Shown here: positions 34,565-43,319 of the stretch, piece after piece
Layout: each line of letters begins with the position of its first letter
Position numbering within the stretch: position 1 is the first letter of the stretch
Assembly (NCBI GenBank): GCA_900473205.1
Contig: UCLB01000017.1
Location: 1 to 44,571, forward strand
DNA: 44,571 nucleotides
Direction: 5' to 3'
From: Hyphomicrobiales bacterium
GTDB lineage: Bacteria > Pseudomonadota > Alphaproteobacteria > Rhizobiales > Rhizobiaceae
Made by a program: the position numbers and the translations under genes
The notes under the pieces: generated by a model
What the model was told of the DNA's origin: nothing
Databases searched by the model: none
Seen by the model: only the letters and a program-made list of their open reading frames with translations

Positions 34565-34600
34565 CTTTCGTTTTTATTTCATTTTGATGAAAAGCGAAAG
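34565..34600. promoter_or_regulatory. Candidate DeoR-type operator between glpR and the peptide transporter
   Basis: An AT-rich nested inverted repeat: outer CTTTCG (34565-34570) and CGAAAG (34595-34600), inner TTTCAT-TTTG-ATGAAA (34577-34592). TTTCG/CGAAA half-sites are usual for DeoR-family repressors. It lies 29 bp before glpR and about 145 bp before the binding-protein gene of the divergent operon, so it could serve glpR autoregulation and perhaps touch both. Confidence 0.5.
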
Positions 34601-34745
34601 TGGCGGGTTTGTTTTGTACGCCGACGTTTTCCACAATCAATTGTCGCAACACCCTCAATTTTCCCAGTCGGTAAATATTGGGGTTGCGCGTCGGCGCGTT
34701 TTGTCCTTGTTTGCGCGTTCTCACACTTTATGGGGAAATAAAAAA

Positions 34746-36344
34746 ATGCTTTCGATAAAAACAACAACGCGCGCAGCACTCCTGCTAGGCTCGCTTCTGA
34801 TTGGCGCAAGTTCAGCTCTCGCGGAAACCGTTCTGCACCGTGGTAACGCCGGGGAGCCGCAGACCCTCGATCAGGCTCAGACTTCGATCAACATCGAAGC
34901 CTTCATCCTGAAGGACCTCTATGAAGGCCTGACGATTTATGATGCGTCTGGGAAGGTCGTTCCGGGTACTGCAGAAAGCTGGGCCGTGTCTGACGACGGC
35001 ACCGTTTACACCTTCAAGCTTCGCGCAGATGCAAAATGGTCCGACGGTACTCCTGTAACCGCAGAGGATTTCGCGTTTTCGTTCAAGCGCGTTGAAGACC
35101 CGGCAACTGCCGCGAAATACGCCAATATTCTTTATCCGATTAAGAATGCCGAAAAGATCAACAAGGGCGAAGCAAAGGTTGATGAACTCGGCGTGAAGGT
35201 CGTGGACGATAAGACGCTGGAAATCACGCTTGAGCGCTCAACACCGTTCTTTCTTGAGCTTCTGACCCACCAGACGGCACTTCCCGTTTCAAAGGCGAGC
35301 GTCGCGAAGAACGGCACAGAATTCGTGAAGCCGGGCGTTATGGTTTCTAACGGTGCTTACACGCTTCAGGCACATGTTCCCAATGACAGTCTGACGGTCG
35401 TCAAAAACCCGAATTTCTGGGATGCCGCCAACACCAAGATCGACAAAGTCGTTTTCTATCCGATCGACGATCAGGCTGCAAATGTCCGTCGTTTCGAAGC
35501 CAAGGAAATGGACATCGCCTATAATTTTTCGTCGGACCAGATTGAACGTCTGCGGAAGTCTTATGGCGATCAGGTTCGCGTCGCACCATGGCTGGCGACG
35601 TACTACTACACATTCGACACACGCGAAGCACCATATAACGACGTCCGCGTTCGCCGCGCACTCTCCATGGCTGTGGATCGCGACTTCCTCGCCAAGGAAA
35701 TTTATAACGGATCGCAGCTTCCGTCATACTCAATCGTCCCGCCGGGCATGAGCGGCTATGGCGAACCTGCGAAGCCGGATTTCGCATCGCTTTCGCAACT
35801 GGATCGTGAAGACGAAGCCCTCAAGCTCATGAAGGAAGCGGGTTATGGAGAAGGTGGCAAACCGCTTTCTATTGAAATCCGTTATAACACCAATCCAAAT
35901 CATGAGCGCGTTGCTACTGCTATTGCTGATATGTGGAAGACCACGTTTGGTGCCAAGGTTTCGTTGGTCAACCTCGATGTGGCATCTCACTACGGTTACC
36001 TGCAGGAAGGCGGAAAGTTCAACGTTGCACGTGCGGGCTGGGTTGCGGACTATGCGGACCCGGAAACATTCCTTGCGCTCTCAATATCGACCAATAAGAC
36101 CTTCAACTATTCGAAGTACAACAATCCTGAATTCGATGCGTTGATGAAGAAGTCTTATGAGGAGGCAGATCCTGCTGCTCGTATGAAGATTCTTCATGAG
36201 GCTGATACGATCCTCATGAACGATCAGCCGATTGCTCCTTTCCTGACCCAGGCATCCCTCTGGCTGGTTTCCGACCGCGTCAAGGGCTGGCAGGACAATG
36301 CGGTTGATGAGCACCTTAGCCGCTTCCTGAGCGTTTCCGAATAA
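34746..36344 (+). CDS. Oligopeptide ABC importer, periplasmic binding protein
   Basis: A 532-residue family 5 solute-binding protein (OppA/DppA/MppA type). The frame is open to 34536, but ATG 34746 begins a clear signal peptide (MLSIKTTTRAALLLGSLLIG then ASSALA, 26 residues) and has GGGGAAA upstream. Mature motifs are NAGEPQTLDQAQ, KVVPGTAESWAVSDDG, KWSDGTPVTAEDFAFSFKR and RRALSMAVDRDFL, all usual in OppA. It is the first gene of a plus-strand operon for peptide uptake; a long hairpin separates it from the permease genes. Confidence 0.93.
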   Translation: MLSIKTTTRAALLLGSLLIGASSALAETVLHRGNAGEPQTLDQAQTSINIEAFILKDLYEGLTIYDASGKVVPGTAESWAVSDDGTVYTFKLRADAKWSDGTPVTAEDFAFSFKRVEDPATAAKYANILYPIKNAEKINKGEAKVDELGVKVVDDKTLEITLERSTPFFLELLTHQTALPVSKASVAKNGTEFVKPGVMVSNGAYTLQAHVPNDSLTVVKNPNFWDAANTKIDKVVFYPIDDQAANVRRFEAKEMDIAYNFSSDQIERLRKSYGDQVRVAPWLATYYYTFDTREAPYNDVRVRRALSMAVDRDFLAKEIYNGSQLPSYSIVPPGMSGYGEPAKPDFASLSQLDREDEALKLMKEAGYGEGGKPLSIEIRYNTNPNHERVATAIADMWKTTFGAKVSLVNLDVASHYGYLQEGGKFNVARAGWVADYADPETFLALSISTNKTFNYSKYNNPEFDALMKKSYEEADPAARMKILHEADTILMNDQPIAPFLTQASLWLVSDRVKGWQDNAVDEHLSRFLSVSE

Positions 36345-36367
36345 GCAGTGCTGCCACGGTGGTTCTA

Positions 36368-36401
36368 AAACATGTCGCGCATCACTTTGCGCGACATGTT
36401 T
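36368..36401 (+). promoter_or_regulatory. Perfect 14-bp stem-loop after the peptide-binding gene
   Basis: AAACATGTCGCGCA (36368-36381), loop TCACTT, TGCGCGACATGTTT (36388-36401). Only GTAGG follows the last T, so it is a partial terminator or, more likely, a 3'-end stabiliser that raises binding-protein mRNA over the permeases. Confidence 0.65.
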
Positions 36402-36476
36402 GTAGGAACGGGCTAAAGTCGTTGTGTGAAACCGCATCGCCATTCGCCGCCGTGCCATGCCGGAGCCTAAAATATA

Positions 36477-37400
36477 ATGATCTCTTTTATCCTGCGCCGT
36501 TTGGCGAGCGCCGTGCCGACGTTGTTTATCGTCGTCACGATTTCGTTTTTCCTGATGCGGTTTGCACCCGGTGGCCCGTTCAATCTTGAACGTCCTCTGC
36601 CACCGCAAACGATGGAAAACCTGATGAGAACCTATCATCTGGATGAACCATTGTGGCGCCAGTATCTCATTTATCTGAAGAATGCCGTGACCGGCGATTT
36701 CGGTCCCAGCTACATCTATAAGGACAACACCGTTGCCCAGTTGATCGGCAAAGGTTTGCCCTATTCGCTGGAGCTTGGTTTCTATGCACTCATGCTGGCA
36801 TTGATCGGCGGCGTGCTGGCCGGGACATTTGCGGCATTGAGGCAGAACAGCCTCTTCGACTTCTCGCTAATGTCGGTTTCTACCGTCGGCGTGACCGTGC
36901 CCAACTTCGTGGTGGCACCGGTGCTGACGCTGATCTTCGCCGTTCTGCTCGGTCTTCTGCCAGCCGGAAGCTGGGGCGATGGCTCGTTGCGCTATCTCAT
37001 CCTGCCGATGATTGCGCTCGCTTTGCCGCAGCTTGCCGTCATTGCGCGTCTGACGCGCGGATCGATGATCGAGGCTTTGCGGATGGATCATATCCGCACC
37101 GCGAAAGCCTACGGTCTTCCAGGCCGCACCGTTGTTATCGTTCACGCCATGCGCGCGGCGATGTTGCCGGTCGTCTCCTATCTTGCGCCTTGTGCCGCTG
37201 CCCTGCTGACGGGTTCTGCCGTCATCGAAACGATCTTCACCATTCCCGGTGTCGGTCGTTACTTCGTGCTGGGCGCCATCAATCGTGACTATACGCTTGT
37301 CATGGGAACCGTGGTTCTCATCGCGCTCTTCGTCATCGTTTTCAATCTTGTGGTCGATATTCTGTACGGCCTTCTTGATCCGAGGGTCAGACATGACTGA
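36477..37400 (+). CDS. Oligopeptide ABC importer permease (OppB type)
   Basis: A 307-residue inner-membrane permease with six helices. The start MISFILRRLASAVPTLFIVV and the motif RFAPGGPFNLERPLPPQ are typical of OppB/DppB. The ATPase-contact region includes IEALRMDHIRTAKAYGLPGR. The last 8 bp overlap the next permease gene (ATGACTGA). CGGAGC precedes the ATG. Confidence 0.94.
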   Translation: MISFILRRLASAVPTLFIVVTISFFLMRFAPGGPFNLERPLPPQTMENLMRTYHLDEPLWRQYLIYLKNAVTGDFGPSYIYKDNTVAQLIGKGLPYSLELGFYALMLALIGGVLAGTFAALRQNSLFDFSLMSVSTVGVTVPNFVVAPVLTLIFAVLLGLLPAGSWGDGSLRYLILPMIALALPQLAVIARLTRGSMIEALRMDHIRTAKAYGLPGRTVVIVHAMRAAMLPVVSYLAPCAAALLTGSAVIETIFTIPGVGRYFVLGAINRDYTLVMGTVVLIALFVIVFNLVVDILYGLLDPRVRHD

Positions 37401-38523
37401 TATCCCCGGCACATCAGCCGTTCCTGCTTCGGTGAAAAGCCGAAGCCTCTTCCAGCTTGCCACCATGCGTTTCCGCCGTAACAAGGCGGCCATGGCAGGT
37501 TCGATCATGCTTGTGCTGATCACGCTTTTTTCGTTCCTCGGGCCACATTTCATCAGCCACACCTATGATCAGGTGTTTTCATCCTATGTCTCGGTATCAC
37601 CGAGCCTGGATGCCCGCCCTGACGTCAATAATCTCCAAGGTGTCATGGAAGGCATTGCTGGACGCGCACGAGTGGAGCTGAAGGAATTTGCAGTCGAGGG
37701 GCAAAAGTTCACCGCAACTGTCACGTCTTCTGGCGAGATCGATCCGCGCACGACGCGTTACTTCGACCGTGCCAACGAGTTCGAGAACACCAAGGTCGTT
37801 GCAACCGAAGATGACGGCCGCACGCTGAAAATCGAAGGCGATGTGAACCGCGAATACTTCTTCTTCGGCACCGATAGCAACGGGCGCGATCTTCTGGCGC
37901 GCGTCATGCTCGGCGGACAAATCTCGATTGCCGTTGGCGTGCTGGCCAGCCTCGTATCGCTCGGCATCGGCGTCGTTTACGGCGCAACCGCTGGCTATAT
38001 CGGCGGGCGTGTCGACAATGCAATGATGCGTTTCGTAGAAATCCTATATTCGCTGCCCTTCGTGTTTCTCGTCGTTGTCCTCGTCGTGTTCTTCGGGCGA
38101 AGCTTCATTCTTATCTTCCTCGTTATCGGGGCGGTGGAATGGCTGGATATGGCGCGTATCGTGCGCGGGCAGACGCTGGCGCTCAAGCGGCGTGAATTCG
38201 TGGGTGCCGCGCAGGCGCTGGGCTTGACGGACTGGCAGATCATCCGCCGTCACATCATTCCCAACACGATTGGCCCCGTGGTCGTTTTCGTCACCGTCGT
38301 GGTGCCGAAGGTTATCCTTCTGGAAAGCTTCCTGTCCTTCCTCGGTCTTGGTGTGCAGGCACCGTTGACCAGCTGGGGTGCGCTGATTTCCGAAGGTGCC
38401 AGCAATATGCAGTCAGCCCCGTGGTTGCTGATATTCCCGGCGATCTTCTTCGTGCTGACGCTGTTTTCTCTGAACTTTGTGGGCGACGGGTTGCGTGATG
38501 CGCTCGATCCCAAGGACCGTTGA
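37393..38523 (+). CDS. Oligopeptide ABC importer permease (OppC type) with periplasmic insertion
   Basis: A 376-residue permease. ATG 37393 overlaps the OppB-type stop; the frame upstream of it is a shadow. After the first helix (about 34-52) there are about 100 periplasmic residues, some 70-80 more than usual for OppC, with a predicted beta/charged character (RVELKEFAVEGQKFTATV...KVVATEDDGRTLKIEGDV), before the family motif FFGTDSNGRDLLAR (157-170). The remaining helices and the contact loop FVGAAQALGLTDWQIIRRHI are normal. The insertion may contact the binding protein. The stop is one base before the ATPase gene start. Confidence 0.94.
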   Translation: MTDIPGTSAVPASVKSRSLFQLATMRFRRNKAAMAGSIMLVLITLFSFLGPHFISHTYDQVFSSYVSVSPSLDARPDVNNLQGVMEGIAGRARVELKEFAVEGQKFTATVTSSGEIDPRTTRYFDRANEFENTKVVATEDDGRTLKIEGDVNREYFFFGTDSNGRDLLARVMLGGQISIAVGVLASLVSLGIGVVYGATAGYIGGRVDNAMMRFVEILYSLPFVFLVVVLVVFFGRSFILIFLVIGAVEWLDMARIVRGQTLALKRREFVGAAQALGLTDWQIIRRHIIPNTIGPVVVFVTVVVPKVILLESFLSFLGLGVQAPLTSWGALISEGASNMQSAPWLLIFPAIFFVLTLFSLNFVGDGLRDALDPKDR

Positions 38524-38524
38524 C

Positions 38525-40135
38525 ATGAATACGACATCTGAAACCATACTGACCGTGCGCGACCTGAAGGTCGACTTCACGACACCGGATGGCACCGTCA
38601 ATGCCGTTAAAGGCATCGATCTCGACGTGCGGCAGGGCGAAACCCTTGCCGTGGTCGGTGAATCCGGCTCTGGCAAAAGCCAGACCATGATGGGTATCAT
38701 GGGTCTGCTGGCCGCCAATGGCCGTGTTCAAGGTTCCGCAAAGTATCGCGGGCGTGAGCTGGTCGGCCTGCCGGTCGATGATCTGAACGACATCAGAGGC
38801 GCGAAAATCACCATGATTTTCCAGGAGCCGATGACCTCGCTCGATCCGCTCTACAAGATCGGCAAGCAAATCGCCGAGCCGATCATTCATCACCGTGGCT
38901 CCAGTAAAACCGAAGCACGCGCAAGGGTGCTGGAGCTGCTGAAAGTGGTGGGCATTCCTGACCCCGAACGGCGCATCGACAGCTATCCGCACGAGCTTTC
39001 CGGCGGGCAGCGTCAACGCGTGATGATTGCCATGGCACTCGCCAACGAGCCTGATCTGCTGATTGCCGATGAGCCGACGACCGCGCTCGACGTTACCATT
39101 CAGGCGCAGATTCTCGATCTGCTGAAATCGCTGCAGCAGCGTTTCGACATGGCTGTGGTTCTCATCACCCATGATCTGGGTGTCGTTCGGCACTTTGCAG
39201 ATCGCGTTGCCGTCATGCGTCGTGGCGAGATTGTGGAAACGGGAACGACGGAAGACATCTTTGAACGTCCGCAGGCGGACTATACCAAGATGTTGCTGGA
39301 TGCCGAACCGAGTGGCCACAAGCCGCCGGTTGGCCCAGAAGCGCCTGTCGTTCTCTCCGGCCAGAATGTGACGGTAGACTATGAAGTTCCGGGTGGCATC
39401 TTTACCAAAGCCTCGGCGTTTCGTGCTGTCGATGGCGTCAGTGTCAATCTGCGCCAGGGGCAAACCATCGGCATCGTTGGTGAGTCCGGTTCGGGCAAAT
39501 CCACGCTTGGCCGTGCGCTGTTGCGTCTGACTCCTTCTACCGGACGGCTGTTCTTCGGCAAGAAGGAAATTTCCGGTCTGGACCGGAAAGCCATGCGGCC
39601 CATGCGACGCCAGCTTCAACTGGTGTTTCAGGACCCCTATGGTTCGCTGTCACCGCGCCAGACGGTGGGTGAAATCATCACCGAAGGTCTGTTCGTCCAC
39701 GAGCCGCAGCTGAGCCGTGCCGAGCGCGACAAGAGGGCGATCGAGGCACTGAAGGAAGTCGGTCTCGATCCGGCTGCGCGCAACCGCTATCCGCACGAGT
39801 TTTCCGGCGGCCAGCGTCAGCGTATCGCCATTGCGCGTGCCATCATCCTGAAGCCAGACGTCGTGATTCTCGATGAGCCGACATCGGCGCTCGACCGTTC
39901 GGTGCAGGGGCAGGTGATCGACCTGCTGCGCGATCTTCAGAAAACCCATGGTCTGTCCTATGTCTTCATCAGTCATGACCTGTCGGTCATCAAGGCGATT
40001 TCCGATTATGTGATCGTGATGAAGGACGGAAAGATTGTGGAAGAGGGCGAGACGGACGACATCTTCAACAATCCGACGGCGGATTATACCAAAACGCTCA
40101 TCCAGTCCGCTTTCACGGCGGAAGTCGCAGCTTAA
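38525..40135 (+). CDS. Oligopeptide ABC importer, fused double ATPase (OppD-OppF type)
   Basis: A 536-residue protein joining two ATPases that are separate genes in many bacteria. ATG 38525 (MNTTSETILTVRDLKVDF) is chosen. Half 1: Walker A GESGSGKSQ (45-53), LSGGQRQRVMIAMAL, LLIADEPTTALD, switch LITHDLG. A linker at about 265-290 follows. Half 2: GESGSGKST (319-327), FSGGQRQRIAIARAI, VVILDEPTSALD, FISHDLS. All motifs are intact in both halves. It is the last gene of the operon and is followed by a strong terminator. Confidence 0.95.
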   Translation: MNTTSETILTVRDLKVDFTTPDGTVNAVKGIDLDVRQGETLAVVGESGSGKSQTMMGIMGLLAANGRVQGSAKYRGRELVGLPVDDLNDIRGAKITMIFQEPMTSLDPLYKIGKQIAEPIIHHRGSSKTEARARVLELLKVVGIPDPERRIDSYPHELSGGQRQRVMIAMALANEPDLLIADEPTTALDVTIQAQILDLLKSLQQRFDMAVVLITHDLGVVRHFADRVAVMRRGEIVETGTTEDIFERPQADYTKMLLDAEPSGHKPPVGPEAPVVLSGQNVTVDYEVPGGIFTKASAFRAVDGVSVNLRQGQTIGIVGESGSGKSTLGRALLRLTPSTGRLFFGKKEISGLDRKAMRPMRRQLQLVFQDPYGSLSPRQTVGEIITEGLFVHEPQLSRAERDKRAIEALKEVGLDPAARNRYPHEFSGGQRQRIAIARAIILKPDVVILDEPTSALDRSVQGQVIDLLRDLQKTHGLSYVFISHDLSVIKAISDYVIVMKDGKIVEEGETDDIFNNPTADYTKTLIQSAFTAEVAA

Positions 40136-40140
40136 CCCTC

Positions 40141-40172
40141 AGCCCGGCCCTTGTGGCCGGGCTCTTTACTTT
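40141..40172 (+). terminator. Rho-independent terminator of the peptide transporter operon
   Basis: AGCCCGGCC (40141-40149), loop CTTGT, perfect complement GGCCGGGCT (40155-40163), then CTTTACTTT. Confidence 0.88.
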
Positions 40173-40258
40173 ATGCGGCTAAGGAACAAGCGCCTCACAT
40201 CCGCGTTATCTCCGCGTGAATAATAATGTGCCGTCTGAAGAGGCACTGAGGAGGTAAT

Positions 40259-40594
40259 ATGCTCAAGGTGATCCAGATTGCCGGTTTTGCCGTTACTATG
40301 GCGGTTTCGGGTGTTGCTCTGTCCGCGCCTGCCAGCGCGCAGGATATGGAGTTGAGAATTGGCCGCGATGGCGTCCGTCCTGTCATTCGTGACCGAGATC
40401 GCGACATGGACCGCCGTGGCCCACCCATGCGCGGATGCAGTGAGCGCGAAGCACGCTCTGCTGCCCGTGCCTCCGGTCTTCGCGATCCGGAAATCGTTCG
40501 CGTAACCCCACGCCGCGTGGTCGTTCAAGGCTATACCCGCCGCGGCTCGGATACGATTACTTTCGCCAATGAGCGTGGCTGCCCTGAAATCTGA
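40259..40594 (+). CDS. Small secreted basic protein, conserved hypothetical
   Basis: A 111-residue protein with GAGGAGGT before the ATG. Residues 1-28 are a signal peptide (VIQIAGFAVTMAVSGVALSA, then PASAQ). The mature part is rich in Arg and Asp (RDRDRDMDRRGPP) and has two Cys, in GCSEREA and the terminal GCPEI, which could form a disulfide. The last 60 residues (ARAASGLRDPEIVRV-like, then VVVQGYTRRGSDTITFAN) form a small alpha-beta domain that I recall from periplasmic rhizobial hypotheticals. Function unknown. Single gene with its own terminator. Confidence 0.75.
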   Translation: MLKVIQIAGFAVTMAVSGVALSAPASAQDMELRIGRDGVRPVIRDRDRDMDRRGPPMRGCSEREARSAARASGLRDPEIVRVTPRRVVVQGYTRRGSDTITFANERGCPEI

Positions 40595-40630
40595 AGAGTA
40601 ACTCTTTCCAAAAATAAGTTGTGTTACATT

Positions 40631-40656
40631 GAAACTCGCCTTTAGCGGGTTTCTTT
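40631..40656 (+). terminator. Terminator of the small secreted protein gene
   Basis: AAACTCGC (40632-40639), loop CTTTA, GCGGGTTT (40645-40652), one G-T pair, then CTTT. Confidence 0.65.
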
Positions 40657-40753
40657 GCATTGAGGCCATCCACTACAATTTGGATTAGTAATTTCTAAAT
40701 TTAACTGTACTAATAAACATAGATGGTTGCACATTATTGGGGGTATATCCGCA

Positions 40754-43087
40754 GTGTTCGCCGTACTAGAATGTGTTGCGTTACAACATGATCGACGGAT
40801 CGTTGTTCTGGCTGCCGTAATCGCACTTCTCGGAATGCTATCCTTCTATCATCTACTGCTTCGGGCCGATGAGAGCCCTTTGAAGCGCAGACCCTATTGG
40901 GTTTTGGTGGCGGCTTTTGCATCTGGCCTTAGTGTATGGGCCACGCATTTCATCGCTATGCTTGCCTATCAGGGTAGCGTTCCGATTGGCTTTGATTTTC
41001 CCTTCACCGCTCTATCCGCCGTCATCGCCGTCTTCGGCTTCTGGCTCAGCCTTCAATTTTTATGGCGTGAACGTAGTGCCGCACTCTACTCCGGCGGTAT
41101 CATTACTGTCACCGTCGGCGCGATGCATTTCATTGGCATGGCCGGCATGCAGGTTGCCGCCACGCTGGATTATCGCATCACTCCCATCTTGATGGGAACA
41201 GTTGTTGCAGCTGTACTCTTCTCCCTTTCGTTTCTTCTGTTCCGGCGTTTGCGTGGCTGGAAACAGGTAACGAGTGCAGCCTCGGCGGCAATTCTCGGCG
41301 TATTGGCGCTTCACTTCACCGCTATGTCATCCACGATCCTGATACCGAACCCCAGCGTGCCTGGCCCGCAGATCGACGGACTGGACCGCATGTTCCTGAT
41401 GGCCGCGATCAGCGGTGTGACGTTCCTCGTGCTGGCCATTACGGGTGCTGCCGCGCTCGTTGACCGTTATCTCGTCGATCTCAAAGGCCTCGTCGGCGCG
41501 ACGCTGGATGGACTGGCAGTGGTCCGGGATGGCCGCATTGTTGAGGTCAACAGCCGCTTTGCGAAACTGTTCGATGCAAGCGAAGCCTCGCTCATCGGTG
41601 AAAATGCCGCCGAGCTGATGCACGCCGATGACGGCAACGCTGCTCATCTTCCCCGCGCTGTTGCGGTGGAGGCGGTGCCGAACCGCGGCGATCGATCCCG
41701 CACATTCGAACTGGCAGTTCGCACCATCGAATATCGCGGACGCCCCTGCGAAGTCATGGCTGTGCGTGACCTGACGGAGAAGCGCCGTGCGCAGCGCGAG
41801 ATCGAATATCTCGCCCGCCACGATGTGCTGACCGGCCTCGCCAACCGCACGCTGTTTCAGGAGCGGCTGAAAAACCATATTGCCATCGCCCAGAACAGCG
41901 ATGAATTTGCGCTGATGGCGCTTGATCTCGACCGGTTCAAGGCCGTGAACGACCTGTTTGGCCACGCTGAAGGCGATCGCGTTCTGAAAGACGTTGCGCG
42001 GATGTTGAAGCAGGCAGCACGCCCCGGCGATCTCGTGGCGCGTCTGGGCGGCGACGAGTTCGTTATCCTCACCGCTTTCGGCACGACGGGTGACGAAGCC
42101 CGCGAACTTGGCGAGCAAATTCTCTCCACCTTCCGGCGCGAGATGGATTGCGTCAGCGACCCGACTGCGGTGGGCGTTACCATCGGCATCGCAGCTTTCC
42201 CGGCCAATGGCGATGACAACGAAACGCTGATGCACGCCGCAGATCTTGCGCTTTACCGCGCCAAGATCAACGGTCGTGGCATCATCGCCTTTTACGATCC
42301 GGCCATGGATCAGGAAACAAAGGAGCGTCGGCGGCTGGAATCCGACCTCCGTCAGGCCATCAGCCGTAATGAACTGGAGCTGCTCTATCAACCGGTGCAT
42401 TCGGTGGAAAACGGGGAAGTGGCGAGCTATGAGGCGCTGGTGCGCTGGCAGCACCCCACGCGCGGTATGGTGCCGCCGGATGTCTTCATTCCCATTGCGG
42501 AAGAAAGCGGCATCATCATTTCGCTGGGTGAGTGGATATTGCACGAAGCCTGCTCCGCCGCCATGCGTTGGGATCCACATATCAAGGTGGCGGTCAACGT
42601 CTCGCCAGTTCAGTTCTCATTAGCGAACCTAGCCTATACCATCTGCTCGACGCTGGAGAAAACTGGCCTGCCGCCCACACGGCTTGAACTGGAAATGACG
42701 GAAGCCGCTCTGTTGAAGGACCGCGGCGTGACGCTGTCCACCATGCGGCAACTAAAGCGTCTGGGTGTGACGATCGTCATGGACGATTTCGGCACCGGTT
42801 ATTCGTCGCTCAGCAATCTGCGAAGCTTCCCCTTCGACAAGATCAAGATCGACCGCAGCTTCATCGCCGCCATGAAGCAGGATGAAAACGCCCACTCCAT
42901 CGTGCGCGCCATCATCGGCCTGGGCCGTAGCCTCGACCTGCCGGTGACGGCGGAGGGCATCGAGACCGACAGCCAGTATCGCATGGTTGTGGATGAGGGC
43001 TGTGCACAGGCGCAGGGCTATCTTTTCGGCAAGCCCGGTAAGGTGCCAAGCCGCAGCAAGAAGGCTAGCAAAGCGGTTTTCGGGTGA
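40754..43087 (+). CDS. MHYT-PAS-GGDEF-EAL cyclic-di-GMP signalling protein
   Basis: A 777-residue inner-membrane protein with both cyclic-di-GMP synthesis and breakdown domains. GTG 40754 with GGGGG about ten bases upstream is preferred; an in-frame TTG at 40727 would add nine residues. The MHYT domain has seven or so helices with the repeats THFIAM, MHFIGM and LHFTAM, proposed to bind copper and sense oxygen, CO or NO. A short PAS-like region (about 240-330) follows. The cyclase motif GGDEF (432-436) is exact, with inhibitory site RPGD (423-426) five residues before it. The EAL domain has E560-A-L, NVSPVQF, EMTEAALL, DDFGTGYSS, TAEGIET and QGYLFGKP, all intact, so both activities are possible. 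A single gene. Confidence 0.94.
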   Translation: MFAVLECVALQHDRRIVVLAAVIALLGMLSFYHLLLRADESPLKRRPYWVLVAAFASGLSVWATHFIAMLAYQGSVPIGFDFPFTALSAVIAVFGFWLSLQFLWRERSAALYSGGIITVTVGAMHFIGMAGMQVAATLDYRITPILMGTVVAAVLFSLSFLLFRRLRGWKQVTSAASAAILGVLALHFTAMSSTILIPNPSVPGPQIDGLDRMFLMAAISGVTFLVLAITGAAALVDRYLVDLKGLVGATLDGLAVVRDGRIVEVNSRFAKLFDASEASLIGENAAELMHADDGNAAHLPRAVAVEAVPNRGDRSRTFELAVRTIEYRGRPCEVMAVRDLTEKRRAQREIEYLARHDVLTGLANRTLFQERLKNHIAIAQNSDEFALMALDLDRFKAVNDLFGHAEGDRVLKDVARMLKQAARPGDLVARLGGDEFVILTAFGTTGDEARELGEQILSTFRREMDCVSDPTAVGVTIGIAAFPANGDDNETLMHAADLALYRAKINGRGIIAFYDPAMDQETKERRRLESDLRQAISRNELELLYQPVHSVENGEVASYEALVRWQHPTRGMVPPDVFIPIAEESGIIISLGEWILHEACSAAMRWDPHIKVAVNVSPVQFSLANLAYTICSTLEKTGLPPTRLELEMTEAALLKDRGVTLSTMRQLKRLGVTIVMDDFGTGYSSLSNLRSFPFDKIKIDRSFIAAMKQDENAHSIVRAIIGLGRSLDLPVTAEGIETDSQYRMVVDEGCAQAQGYLFGKPGKVPSRSKKASKAVFG

Positions 43088-43176
43088 GACGTGAGACCCT
43101 GTCTTGCCTGGACTAAGCAGACACGATAACTGGCTTTTGGCTCTGGATTCAAAGAGGTTAGCATGGGGTAGCCACA

Positions 43177-43189
43177 TCACGTTACGTGA
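43177..43189. promoter_or_regulatory. Palindrome upstream of polysaccharide export gene
   Basis: TCACGT-T-ACGTGA, a perfect 6+1+6 palindrome, about 130 bp before the export lipoprotein start. A possible operator; no regulator can be named. Confidence 0.3.
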
Positions 43190-43319
43190 CTGGTTGCCGT
43201 TTGGACACAGAGGGTCAATTACCGATCAAATCTTTTTCAATTTTCGGCTTCAAAGTTATTGCAGCTTCATGTCTTGATGCTATTCCTGCGTGTAGGTGAT
43301 TCTATCATGGGGAATTGGG

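Noticed and set aside
38312..39619. 435-codon minus-strand ORF opposite the peptide-transporter genes
   Set aside because: Antisense shadow; spans two well-defined genes and has no translation signal.
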